From: Alphaproteobacteria bacterium TMED62
GTDB lineage: Bacteria; Pseudomonadota; Alphaproteobacteria; TMED109
Reading direction: 5' to 3'
Assembly (NCBI GenBank): GCA_002170595.1
Contig: NHDP01000006.1
Span: 53,261 to 85,465, forward strand
Length of the DNA: 32,205 bases
Position numbers and translations under genes: made by a program. Shown in pieces: positions 16,994 to 24,828 of this stretch; positions within the stretch are counted from its first letter, which is position 1, and every line of letters starts with the position of its first letter. Under the pieces are notes generated by a model. The model was not told the origin of the DNA. It worked only from the letters and a program-made list of their open reading frames with translations, and made no database searches.

Positions 16994-17242
16994 ATGTTAA
17001 AAGTAGCATTAATAATTATGGTAATTTCAAAAGTGGATTTAAATAAAATACCAAATATATCTGTAACAGACTTTTACGAAGATATAAACTCCTGTAACCT
17101 TGCAATGGATAATATTAAGTTAAGCTTAAATACAGAAGATTTATTTGATGAAAATCAAAATAGATATCTTAAGATGGAAATCAGAGAGGCTTATAATGAA
17201 GGTTATATCTATTGGACTTGTAGAAAAAAAAGTACATATTAA
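16994..17242 (+). CDS. Small hypothetical protein
   Basis: An 82-residue product that I do not recognise. It begins with a short hydrophobic run (LKVALIIMVIS) that could be a weak signal or anchor, then a mixed-charge body with Cys34 and Cys76 and a C-terminal YNEGYIYWTCRKK. The amphipathic central part (YLKMEIREAYNEG) and balanced composition make it look more like a real gene than an AT-rich chance ORF. No Shine-Dalgarno is visible. The neighbours are DoxX-like (divergent) and the cupredoxin, 118 bp downstream. Confidence 0.55.
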   Translation: MLKVALIIMVISKVDLNKIPNISVTDFYEDINSCNLAMDNIKLSLNTEDLFDENQNRYLKMEIREAYNEGYIYWTCRKKSTY

Positions 17243-17360
17243 TTAATATAAAGAATCTATATTTCAGTCTGATGCTTAAATGTCCAATTAAATTAATTAA
17301 TAAAATAATTGAAATTTTTCTCATTTTTAATTTAATTTACAATTAATGTATTAAAAAATT

Positions 17361-17831
17361 ATGAAAATTTTAATTAAATATTATGCTTATTTGCTACTAA
17401 GTAGCTTCATAAACTTTACTAGTTTTGCATTAGATTTAACTAGACAAGATGAAATAGAGGTAATTGTTTTTCTTAAAGGAAAAGTAGGTCATGCACATTA
17501 TTATGAACCTAATAAGTTAACTTTTAATACTGGAAATTTATATAAGTTAATCATTAAAAATAAAAGTAAATCTAAGCATTACTTTAGTTCTAATTTATTT
17601 GCTAGGTCAATATTTACCAGAAAAGTACAAGTTACTTTTAAAAATAAAAAAATAGCTGAAATAAAGGGAGTTATAAATGAAGTAGAAGTATGGCCAGATC
17701 ATAACTTAGAATGGTGGTTTGTTCCAATAAAGGCAGGGATTTTTGATGACTTAGAGTGCAAGGTTATGGATAATAAAACTAATCTTTCTCATTCTGATAT
17801 GGGCATGAAAGGAACTATTATCATTAAATAA
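17361..17831 (+). CDS. Secreted cupredoxin-like copper protein
   Basis: A 156-residue protein with a signal peptide (about 1-23, cleavage near SFA) and a plastocyanin-like domain. Candidate type-1 copper ligands are His73 (KSKHYFSS), Cys133 (DDLECKV), His144 and Met149 (HSDMGMKGT, His-x4-Met). The strand before the Cys, LEWWFVPIKAGIFDDLEC, matches cupredoxins in which W.F.P..AG.Y...C precedes the C...H....M loop. The Cys-His spacing here is 10 residues rather than the usual few, so the ligand loop carries an insertion of about seven. It probably shuttles electrons in the periplasm. It lies upstream of the molybdenum hydroxylase genes and could serve them or a terminal oxidase; this is inference. 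Confidence 0.75.
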   Translation: MKILIKYYAYLLLSSFINFTSFALDLTRQDEIEVIVFLKGKVGHAHYYEPNKLTFNTGNLYKLIIKNKSKSKHYFSSNLFARSIFTRKVQVTFKNKKIAEIKGVINEVEVWPDHNLEWWFVPIKAGIFDDLECKVMDNKTNLSHSDMGMKGTIIIK

Positions 17832-17929
17832 AATAATAGTTTATGATTTTAAAAAAAATTAAATAATATATAATAATACAATGGTTATAAAAAACTTTTT
17901 TACAATATAATATTAAAAGGTGAAATTAA

Positions 17930-18397
17930 ATGTATAATTTTAAATTTAAAAAATATTTTTTATTATTTTTTTTGTTAGCCAATTTGGTAATAAACTATAC
18001 ATATGCAACGAACTATAATGAAATAATTGATAAATTCTTTTTAAATAGAAAAATAGATAGCATAGAAGGTATTTGGGAAAAATCTTTTGCAAATCAGGGA
18101 CCAACTGGCTGTGTAACTATGTTTTACAAAGACCAAAGTGAATATTATCAAATCCACATTGAGGAATGTTTTGTTATTGGTAAAATTACTGGTAAACAAA
18201 AAAAACTAGATGTAACAAATTATGAAGGAGAAAATGCTATTTATTTTTACGATGGAAAAGTAATTTGGAAACCATCTAGTATTATAATTTCTAATGATCT
18301 TAAAAGTTTTTCTATTACACATGGATCAGATAATAATAAATTTGTTGAAAAATGGAAAAGAATATGGCCAGAAGAGTTTCATTCCTACAATAAATAA
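17930..18397 (+). CDS. Secreted protein of unknown function
   Basis: A 155-residue product with a signal peptide (YFLLFFLLANLVINYTYA, cleavage after TYA). The mature part begins NYNEIIDKFFLNRK, then SIEGIWEKSFANQGPTGCVTMFYK, a pattern seen in secreted beta-barrel (lipocalin-like) proteins of AT-rich marine bacteria, with repeated strand-like segments and two Cys (GCVTM, EECFV) that could pair. I cannot name the family. AAGGTG precedes the ATG by about 7 nt. The dsrE-like gene follows after 15 bp with its own AAGGAG, so the two are probably co-transcribed. Confidence 0.75.
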   Translation: MYNFKFKKYFLLFFLLANLVINYTYATNYNEIIDKFFLNRKIDSIEGIWEKSFANQGPTGCVTMFYKDQSEYYQIHIEECFVIGKITGKQKKLDVTNYEGENAIYFYDGKVIWKPSSIIISNDLKSFSITHGSDNNKFVEKWKRIWPEEFHSYNK

Positions 18398-18412
18398 TCA
18401 TAAGGAGATACT

Positions 18413-18766
18413 ATGCATTTTGCAATTTCAGCTAGTTGGGGACCAACTGATCCGACACGAGCAATGTTACCATTTATATTTGCTGCATCAGCACTACAAG
18501 CAAAAGACACAGTGACAATTATGTTATTTCATGATGCAGTTCACCTAGCATCGATCGGAGTTGCAAAAAAAATTGTTCCTGTTGGGTTACCACAAAGATT
18601 TGATGAAGTACTTAATGATAATAATTCCAAGATAATTGTATGTAAACCATGTGCAGAAGTAAGAAATATATTTGAAAAGGATTGTTTAGATAAAATAACT
18701 TTTGGTGGGATGAATGACTTTCATATAGCTAGCAAGTTACCAGAAACTAAAACTGTTTGTTATTGA
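18413..18766 (+). CDS. DsrE/DsrF-like family protein
   Basis: A 117-residue cytoplasmic protein with the DsrE-like fold pattern. The N-terminal strand HFAISASWGPTDPTRAMLPFIFAASALQAKD matches the family's 'D.P.RA..PF..A..A...G' block. VTIMLFHDAVHLASIGVAKK follows, then KIIVCKPCAEVR with Cys77 and Cys80 where related proteins keep a redox or sulphur-carrying Cys. Further Cys are at 91 and 116. DsrE-family proteins often act in sulphur relay, but distant members are of unknown role. The start is set by AAGGAG (18402-18407) with 5-6 nt spacing. A sulphur-relay role linked to molybdenum cofactor sulphuration of the enzyme downstream is conceivable but unproven. Confidence 0.8.
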   Translation: MHFAISASWGPTDPTRAMLPFIFAASALQAKDTVTIMLFHDAVHLASIGVAKKIVPVGLPQRFDEVLNDNNSKIIVCKPCAEVRNIFEKDCLDKITFGGMNDFHIASKLPETKTVCY

Positions 18767-18866
18767 ATATTAAACTTTCTGAAATTAAGATGTTTATTAG
18801 AAAATATTTGCATACAAAAATATTTATTAAATAGCAAATTTTAGTATTAATAAGTTGATTTCTAAC

Positions 18867-18894
18867 TTGAAATATTAGCTATATTTATTATACT
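18867..18894 (+). promoter_or_regulatory. Sigma70-like promoter for iorA-type operon
   Basis: TTGAAA (18867-18872) and TATACT (18889-18894) are separated by 16 bp and lie 32 bp upstream of the IorA-like ATG. They are in the 160 bp spacer after the dsrE-like gene, which suggests that the molybdenum enzyme operon has its own start of transcription. Confidence 0.45.
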
Positions 18895-18926
18895 GATTGG
18901 AATATTAATTATGGGAGGAGTTACTT

Positions 18927-19394
18927 ATGTTCAATATAGTGGTTAATGGTCAAAGTTATTATACTGATGCTGAATCTGATACCCCACTACTTTGGGTTCT
19001 TAGAGAAGAATTAGGTCTGAGTGGTACTAAATTCGGATGTGGGAGGGGTATATGTGGAGCATGTTCTATTCATATTAATGGAGAAGCAATAAGATCATGT
19101 CAGATAAGAGTTGAAGATGCAGTTGGTAAAACTATAACGACAATAGAAGGTCTTGGAGAACAAAAACTACATCCAGTTCAAGAGGCATGGCTTGATTTAC
19201 AAGTACCTCAATGTGGCTATTGTCAGTCAGGACAAATTATGATGGCAGCATCTCTTTTAGCTAATAACCCAGATCCTACTGATGAACAAATAATAGCAAC
19301 CATGTCAGATAATTTATGCAGGTGTATGACTTATAATAGAGTTAAAAAAGCTGTTAAAAAGGCGATAGAAATTGCTAAAAAAGAAAATGCATAA
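18927..19394 (+). CDS. Molybdenum hydroxylase [2Fe-2S] subunit (IorA-type)
   Basis: Small electron-transfer subunit of the xanthine oxidase family, as in isoquinoline 1-oxidoreductase and aldehyde dehydrogenases of this class. The plant-type ferredoxin cluster is held by Cys38, 43, 46 and 58 (GCGRGICGACSI...SCQ). The second cluster is held by Cys96, 99, 131 and 133 (QCGYCQSGQ...NLCRCMTY). The 155-residue length is normal. It has no signal peptide, so it should leave the cell folded together with a Tat-signalled large subunit. GGGAGGAG (18913-18920) is a strong ribosome site 6 nt upstream. It overlaps the first large-subunit gene by 8 bp. Confidence 0.95.
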   Translation: MFNIVVNGQSYYTDAESDTPLLWVLREELGLSGTKFGCGRGICGACSIHINGEAIRSCQIRVEDAVGKTITTIEGLGEQKLHPVQEAWLDLQVPQCGYCQSGQIMMAASLLANNPDPTDEQIIATMSDNLCRCMTYNRVKKAVKKAIEIAKKENA

Positions 19395-21807
19395 AAAAAA
19401 CTATGCATTTACTAGAAGAGATTTTTTAGTCTTCTCAGGTGTTGCCTCATCCTCTCTAGTTTTAGGCTTTAAAAAGTCCAATGCTAATGAAATTGAAAAC
19501 TTATTAGATCCTGGAAACCCTTTAATGATTCCAACAAATTTTGAACCTACTGCATACTTTACAATGGAACCTTCTGGTAAAACCACGGTACACATAAATA
19601 AGTGCGAAATGGGTCAACACATAGGTACTGCTTTAGCTCAAATTGTTGCTGAGGAATTAGAATTAGATTGGACTAATATTAATATTGACTATCCTGGCTA
19701 TCCTGAAAATATCTCTACTTTAGGCTATCATTTTACTGCATCATCTAGAAGTGTTTCGGCTCATTTTGATGAGCTATCTAGTGCTGGTGCAGCAGGAAGA
19801 ATAGCTTTGCTTGAAACAGGAGCTGAATTATTGAATGCAAATATTGAAGATTGCATAGCTAATAAAAGTAGAATTATTGATCAATGGTCAGGTAACTCTA
19901 TTTCTTATTCAGATATACTTTCTCAAACAACTATTGAAAGAAAATTTGATAAAGAAGAGCTTAATTCGATTAAATTAAAAAGTTTCAAAGAATATAAATT
20001 AATAGGTAAGTCATTAAAAGCATTAGATAACTTTTCTAAAGTAAACGGAAAAGCTAAGTTTGGTATAGACTCTTATCTTCCAGGTATGCTTTATGCTACA
20101 GTTGTAACACCTCCAGTCAGAAAAGGTAGTAAAGTAGTTTCTTTTGATGATAGCGAATGTAAACAAATTAAAGGATTTGTAGGAATAGTTAACCCTGATT
20201 TTGATGTTAACGATCCTCTTGCCGGTAATTTAGTAGTTATAGCAAATACTTTTCCAGAAGCAATGAGAGCAGCAAATGTTTTAAAAGTTAACTGGAATAT
20301 TCCTGAAAATAAAAAAATTAGTACAAAAGATCTTTTTGAAGAGTCAAAAAAATTGATGAAAGACAAATTAAAAGGTTCAGTAAGTTATCATGAAGGTGAT
20401 GTGGACAGTTCTCTTAAAAATTCAGAAAAAATGGAAAGTCTATATACCACCAGTTTTGTTGCTCACGGTTTATTAGAACCTTATAATACAGTTATTGGTA
20501 AATTTGGTGATACATGGCATTTATTTTCTGGTACTCAATATAATAGTTTTAATGGATTAATTATTGGAGGTACTATTGCTGCCATTTTAGGTGTAAAACC
20601 TGAAGAGGTAAAACTTAAAATACATCAAAGATTAGCAGGAGGAGGTTTTGGATCAAGGTTTGTAAATGCTGACAGATTAGCTTTAATGGCTTCTATAAAA
20701 TTAAACAAGCCAATTAAATTAATATATACAAGGGAAGCTATGATGAAAGATACAGAACCTAGAACAGCATCATACAACAAATTAACAGCGGGTATTAGTA
20801 ATGGAAAACTAGATTCTCTTCATATTCAAATCAGTGCTGGAAGTTTAGTAAAAAGACCAGAGTTAAATTTTCCAAAGGATTGGTTTGTAAAAGATATAGA
20901 AGGTAAAGATGGAATAACATCTGGTGCTTGGACAACAGAAGGTGCAGAACATTGGTATTCTATTAAAAATAGAAAGTTGACGTTCTATGAAAATAAAAAA
21001 TTAAATAGCGTAGTTCCAGTAGGAGCATTAAGACAAATAGGTAATGGTTATGTAGCATTTTCATTAGAGTGTTTTATAGATGAACTAGCTCACAAATTAA
21101 ATGTAGACCCTTTAGATTTTAGATTGAGTTTATTAAATAATAACTATAACGATATAAGTACTCCTTGGCTTGATATAGACAATATACTTTTAAGAGGAGG
21201 CCAGCCTACAAGAAGAAATAGAACTGAGGGAGGAGCACTTAGGTTAAAAAATGTTTTACTGGCAGTAACTGGTAAAGCTGGTTATTCTCTTAAAAAGAAA
21301 GGAAAAAATCAAGGTATAGGAATAGCAGTAGCAGCTCAATATGCTAGGAAATCTCCTAGTTTTAATGCTTGTGTTGCTGAAGTTGAAATTAATCCTAATA
21401 ATGGTAAAGTAAAGGTAAATAAACTTACTTATGCAATTGACTGTGGAACAGTAATTAATAGAGATGGTGCTATGGCACAAATAGAAGGAGCTGGTCTTTT
21501 TGCGCTAAGTATTGCTCTTTATGAGGATTTAAAGTTTGAGAATGGTGTATTTGTTCAAAAAAATTTTGATGAATATAAAATGTTGAGATTAAAAGATACT
21601 CCAGAGATAGAGATAGAACTAATTGAGACGGGAGGACATCCAACTGGAATGGGTGAGGTTGGAGGAATAGCTACGGCTCCAGCTATTGCTAATGCAATAT
21701 TCAATGCTGTAGGAATAAGAGTTAAAAACTTACCAATAAACCCAGATGAAATTAAAGAAAAACTTAATGCAAAACTTGGAGACAAATCTAGTGAAAAAAA
21801 TACATAG
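19387..21807 (+). CDS. Molybdopterin-binding large subunit (IorB-type), copy 1
   Basis: Large subunit of a xanthine-oxidase-family molybdenum hydroxylase of the IorB type, holding the molybdopterin cytosine dinucleotide. The N-terminus carries a Tat signal (FTRRDFLVFSG). Cofactor motifs include EMGQHIGTALAQI, HQRLAGGGFGSRF (about residue 417), ALRQIGNGY and TYAIDCGTVINRDGAMAQIEG. GMGEVGG near residue 757 keeps the expected catalytic Glu. The ORF track starts at a TTG (19372); the ATG at 19387, overlapping the iorA stop as ATGCATAA, is preferred (806 aa). The natural substrate is unknown; the family oxidises aldehydes or N-heterocycles. IIGGTIAAILGV replaces the usual segment ahead of the GGGFG loop, a difference from copy 2. 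Confidence 0.92.
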   Translation: MHKKNYAFTRRDFLVFSGVASSSLVLGFKKSNANEIENLLDPGNPLMIPTNFEPTAYFTMEPSGKTTVHINKCEMGQHIGTALAQIVAEELELDWTNINIDYPGYPENISTLGYHFTASSRSVSAHFDELSSAGAAGRIALLETGAELLNANIEDCIANKSRIIDQWSGNSISYSDILSQTTIERKFDKEELNSIKLKSFKEYKLIGKSLKALDNFSKVNGKAKFGIDSYLPGMLYATVVTPPVRKGSKVVSFDDSECKQIKGFVGIVNPDFDVNDPLAGNLVVIANTFPEAMRAANVLKVNWNIPENKKISTKDLFEESKKLMKDKLKGSVSYHEGDVDSSLKNSEKMESLYTTSFVAHGLLEPYNTVIGKFGDTWHLFSGTQYNSFNGLIIGGTIAAILGVKPEEVKLKIHQRLAGGGFGSRFVNADRLALMASIKLNKPIKLIYTREAMMKDTEPRTASYNKLTAGISNGKLDSLHIQISAGSLVKRPELNFPKDWFVKDIEGKDGITSGAWTTEGAEHWYSIKNRKLTFYENKKLNSVVPVGALRQIGNGYVAFSLECFIDELAHKLNVDPLDFRLSLLNNNYNDISTPWLDIDNILLRGGQPTRRNRTEGGALRLKNVLLAVTGKAGYSLKKKGKNQGIGIAVAAQYARKSPSFNACVAEVEINPNNGKVKVNKLTYAIDCGTVINRDGAMAQIEGAGLFALSIALYEDLKFENGVFVQKNFDEYKMLRLKDTPEIEIELIETGGHPTGMGEVGGIATAPAIANAIFNAVGIRVKNLPINPDEIKEKLNAKLGDKSSEKNT

Positions 21808-24166
21808 AAGAGACTTTTTAGTTTATTCAGCTTTAGCAACAACTTCAATGTCTATTGGTTATAAAACAAATGCAAATGAAGTACGTAATCTGTTAGACCC
21901 AGGTAATCCATTGATGATTCCTACTAATTTTGAACCAACAGCTTTATTTACAATGGAGCCTAATGGTATTACCACTATACATGTTAATAAATGTGAGATG
22001 GGCCAACATATTGGAACAGCTTTTGCTCAGATAATTTCAGAAGAATTAGAATTAGATTGGAAAAATATTAGGATTGACTACCCTGGGTGGCCTGATAATA
22101 TTCAAAAGTTGGGTGTCCACTTTACTGCTGCATCTTCAAGTATATCTGAACATTTTGATGAATTATCTAGAGCTGGTGTTGCTGGAAGAATTGCTTTATT
22201 AGAAACAGGAGCTGAAATTTTAGAAGCTAACTTAGAAGATTGTATAGCTAAAAATAGTAAAATTATTGATACTTGGTCAGGAAATTCTATTTCTTACTCA
22301 GATATACTTTCCCAAACAACTATTGAAAGAAAATTTGATAAAGAAGAATTAATGGCGTTAGAATTAAAGAAATTTGAAGAATATAACTTAATTGGAAAAC
22401 CATTAAAAGCTTTAGATAGTTTTGAGAAAATAAATGGTTCAGCAAAGTACGGAATAGATTCTTCATTGCCTGGAATGATATATGCTACTGTCTTAACTCC
22501 ACCTACAAGAAAAAAATCAGTAGTTAAAAGTTTTAATGATGAGGATTGCAAAAGCATTAAAGGTTATATAAAAACTGTTAATCCAAAACTTGATGTTAAT
22601 GATCCTCAATCGGGTTGGTTAATAATATTAGCAAAAAATTTTCCAGCTGCTATTAAATCTGCTAAAACTTTAAAAGTCGATTGGGAAATACCCCAAGAAA
22701 ATCTTATAAGCACTGAAGATTTATTTAATGAAGCTGAAATTTTAACAAATGATAAATCTAAAGGAGCGGTTATTTATAATGAAGGTAGTTTTGATGATGA
22801 GTTTAATAAATCAAAAGAAAAACATGAGGCTATATATAAGACATCTTTTGTAGCACATGGGTTGTTAGAACCATACAATGCAGTTGTTGGTAAGTTTAAA
22901 GATACTTGGCATATTATAACAGGTACACAGGCCAATTCATTTACTGGATGGGGGATGCCTCCTATGATTGCAGAAAGAACAGGCGTACCAGTAGAAGAAG
23001 TAAAACTAGTTGTTCATCAGCGTTTAGCAGGCGGAGGTTATGGCAGCAGGGGAGATGAGGCCACTAGATTAGCTTTAATAGCATCAATTGATATTGATAA
23101 ACCAGTAAAGCTCATATATACGCGTGATGCAATGATGAAAGCTACTGAACCAAGAACTGCAACTTATCAAAAGCTTACAGCTGGAACATTATCTGATGGA
23201 ACTCTACATTCTATGAAAATTGAACTCTGTGCTGGTAGTATGATGAAAAGACCAGATTGGGGAATGCCTCCAGATTTTTTTCAAAAAGATCTAGACGGTA
23301 AAGATCTTAAGATAGGTGCTTGGACAATTGAAGGTGGAGATCATTGGTACTCTATTCCTAATAGAAAATTTATGTTATATGAAAATGAAAAATTAAATAA
23401 TGCTACGCCAGTAACTGCTCTCAGAAGTATTTCTAATGGATATATGATATTTACCGTAGAATCATTCATTGATGAAATAGCAAGAAAATTAAATAAAGAT
23501 CCACTGGAATATAGACTGGCAATGCTTAATAATAATAGTAATAAAATTTCATCATGGCCACCGTCAGTAGAAAACTTATTACTTAAAGGAGGAGAGCAAC
23601 CCCTTAGAAGAAGGGACGAGGGAGGTGCTTTAAGACTTAAAAATGTTTTATTAGCAGTAGCAGGTAAATCTAAATATTCCATTAATAAGAAGCGAAAAAA
23701 TTTTGGTATTGGCATTGCAGTAGCGGGAGCTGAAAGAAGAAAATCTCCTACCTGGAACGCATGCGTAGCAGAGGTCTATGTTGATACTAACTCAGGTATT
23801 GTTGATGTGAAAAAATTAACATTTGCTATTGATTGTGGAACAGTAATCAATAGAGATGGCGCAATGGCCCAAATAGAAGGTTCTGCATTATTTGGACTTA
23901 GTATGGCTTTGCATGAGGAATTAGTGTTTAAAAATGGCCAATTTCCTCAAAAAAACTTCAATGAATATAAAATGTTGAGATTAAAGGATTCTCCAAAAAT
24001 TGAAATAGAATTAATAGAAACAGGTGGACAACCAGTAGGGTTAGGAGAGCCAGCGACTACAACTGTTGCACCAGCAGTGGCTAATGCTATATATGATGCA
24101 GTTGGAATTAGAATTAAAAAGCTTCCGATAAGACCAGATGATATTAGAAATCAATTAAGTAGCTAA
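21791..24166 (+). CDS. Molybdopterin-binding large subunit (IorB-type), copy 2
   Basis: A tandem paralogue of the preceding gene, sharing long blocks (PGNPLMIPTNFEPTA, CEMGQHIGTA, SGNSISYSDILSQTTIERKF). It also has a Tat signal (KIHRRDFLVYSA) and the cofactor and active-site motifs HQRLAGGGYGSRG and GLGEPATTTVAPA, the Glu being about residue 753. GLGEP is closer to the usual IorB motif than GMGEV of copy 1. Start choice: the ORF track uses ATG 21746; the GTG at 21791 has GGAG (21778-21781) 9 nt upstream and starts directly before the Tat motif, giving 791 aa and a 17 bp overlap; ATG 21767 is an alternative. With one IorA gene for two IorB genes, the two large subunits may share the small subunit or form a heteromer. 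Confidence 0.92.
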   Translation: MKKIHRRDFLVYSALATTSMSIGYKTNANEVRNLLDPGNPLMIPTNFEPTALFTMEPNGITTIHVNKCEMGQHIGTAFAQIISEELELDWKNIRIDYPGWPDNIQKLGVHFTAASSSISEHFDELSRAGVAGRIALLETGAEILEANLEDCIAKNSKIIDTWSGNSISYSDILSQTTIERKFDKEELMALELKKFEEYNLIGKPLKALDSFEKINGSAKYGIDSSLPGMIYATVLTPPTRKKSVVKSFNDEDCKSIKGYIKTVNPKLDVNDPQSGWLIILAKNFPAAIKSAKTLKVDWEIPQENLISTEDLFNEAEILTNDKSKGAVIYNEGSFDDEFNKSKEKHEAIYKTSFVAHGLLEPYNAVVGKFKDTWHIITGTQANSFTGWGMPPMIAERTGVPVEEVKLVVHQRLAGGGYGSRGDEATRLALIASIDIDKPVKLIYTRDAMMKATEPRTATYQKLTAGTLSDGTLHSMKIELCAGSMMKRPDWGMPPDFFQKDLDGKDLKIGAWTIEGGDHWYSIPNRKFMLYENEKLNNATPVTALRSISNGYMIFTVESFIDEIARKLNKDPLEYRLAMLNNNSNKISSWPPSVENLLLKGGEQPLRRRDEGGALRLKNVLLAVAGKSKYSINKKRKNFGIGIAVAGAERRKSPTWNACVAEVYVDTNSGIVDVKKLTFAIDCGTVINRDGAMAQIEGSALFGLSMALHEELVFKNGQFPQKNFNEYKMLRLKDSPKIEIELIETGGQPVGLGEPATTTVAPAVANAIYDAVGIRIKKLPIRPDDIRNQLSS

Positions 24167-24196
24167 ATATTATTTATATGAAATGGTTAAATTTTT

Positions 24197-24784
24197 ATGA
24201 AGTTTAATTTATTTTTATTAAAATTCTTTATTTCTTATTCAATTTTATTTCCTTTGACAGCAGATGAAAAAGATATGTTCAACATACCTAGTCAGTTATT
24301 ACTTGATATAGGAAAAGAAGTTTATTTTTCAAAGTCTTCAGATTCTTGTGCAAAATGTCATGGAGATATTTCTTCTCTTGATATAGTTAATAAAGACATG
24401 GATAAAAGTGCAGACTTAAAAGATCCGAAAACTTGGGTTGTTTACAAAGCTTTAGGTGGTGAACTTAAAAAGAATGAAAATCCTAAAAAATTTGAAAAAC
24501 ATTTAAATAGTATAATAATAAATTTAATTACTTATGGAGCTAATGACTGGAATAGAAAATTTTATTCGAATGCAAGCAAAGAATATGGGTTTAATTGGAA
24601 CAGAGTTGAAGGTAAACAGCAATATGATGGTCAAATGAAAGGTATTAAAATAGCTATAGCTAAAAATATATTGAAAAAAATTGATCGAACTTTAAAAAAA
24701 GAAGGGTATAAAATTAATAGAAAAAATTTGGAAAATATTGCTGCTATTTCAGTTTATAGATATGTTGAAAATCAATTTAGATAG
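24197..24784 (+). CDS. Monohaem cytochrome c
   Basis: A 195-residue exported protein. A signal peptide (KFFISYSILFPLTA) is followed by a haem-binding CAKCH at residues 51-55. The distal ligand may be the Met in GQMKGI, but this is not certain. The rest is Lys-rich and helical, longer than a minimal class I cytochrome c. It lies 30 bp after the second IorB-type gene on the same strand. Related Tat-exported IorAB enzymes commonly pass electrons to a c-type cytochrome, so it is the likely acceptor of the molybdenum enzyme. Confidence 0.85.
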   Translation: MKFNLFLLKFFISYSILFPLTADEKDMFNIPSQLLLDIGKEVYFSKSSDSCAKCHGDISSLDIVNKDMDKSADLKDPKTWVVYKALGGELKKNENPKKFEKHLNSIIINLITYGANDWNRKFYSNASKEYGFNWNRVEGKQQYDGQMKGIKIAIAKNILKKIDRTLKKEGYKINRKNLENIAAISVYRYVENQFR

Positions 24785-24828
24785 TTGTTAAAGGTATTAA
24801 TTTGTAATCTATTATGATATTATAATAT

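Noticed and set aside
18294-18515. 73 aa ORF bridging the secreted protein and dsrE-like gene
   Set aside because: It overlaps two better-supported genes in another frame, and its product has no recognisable pattern.
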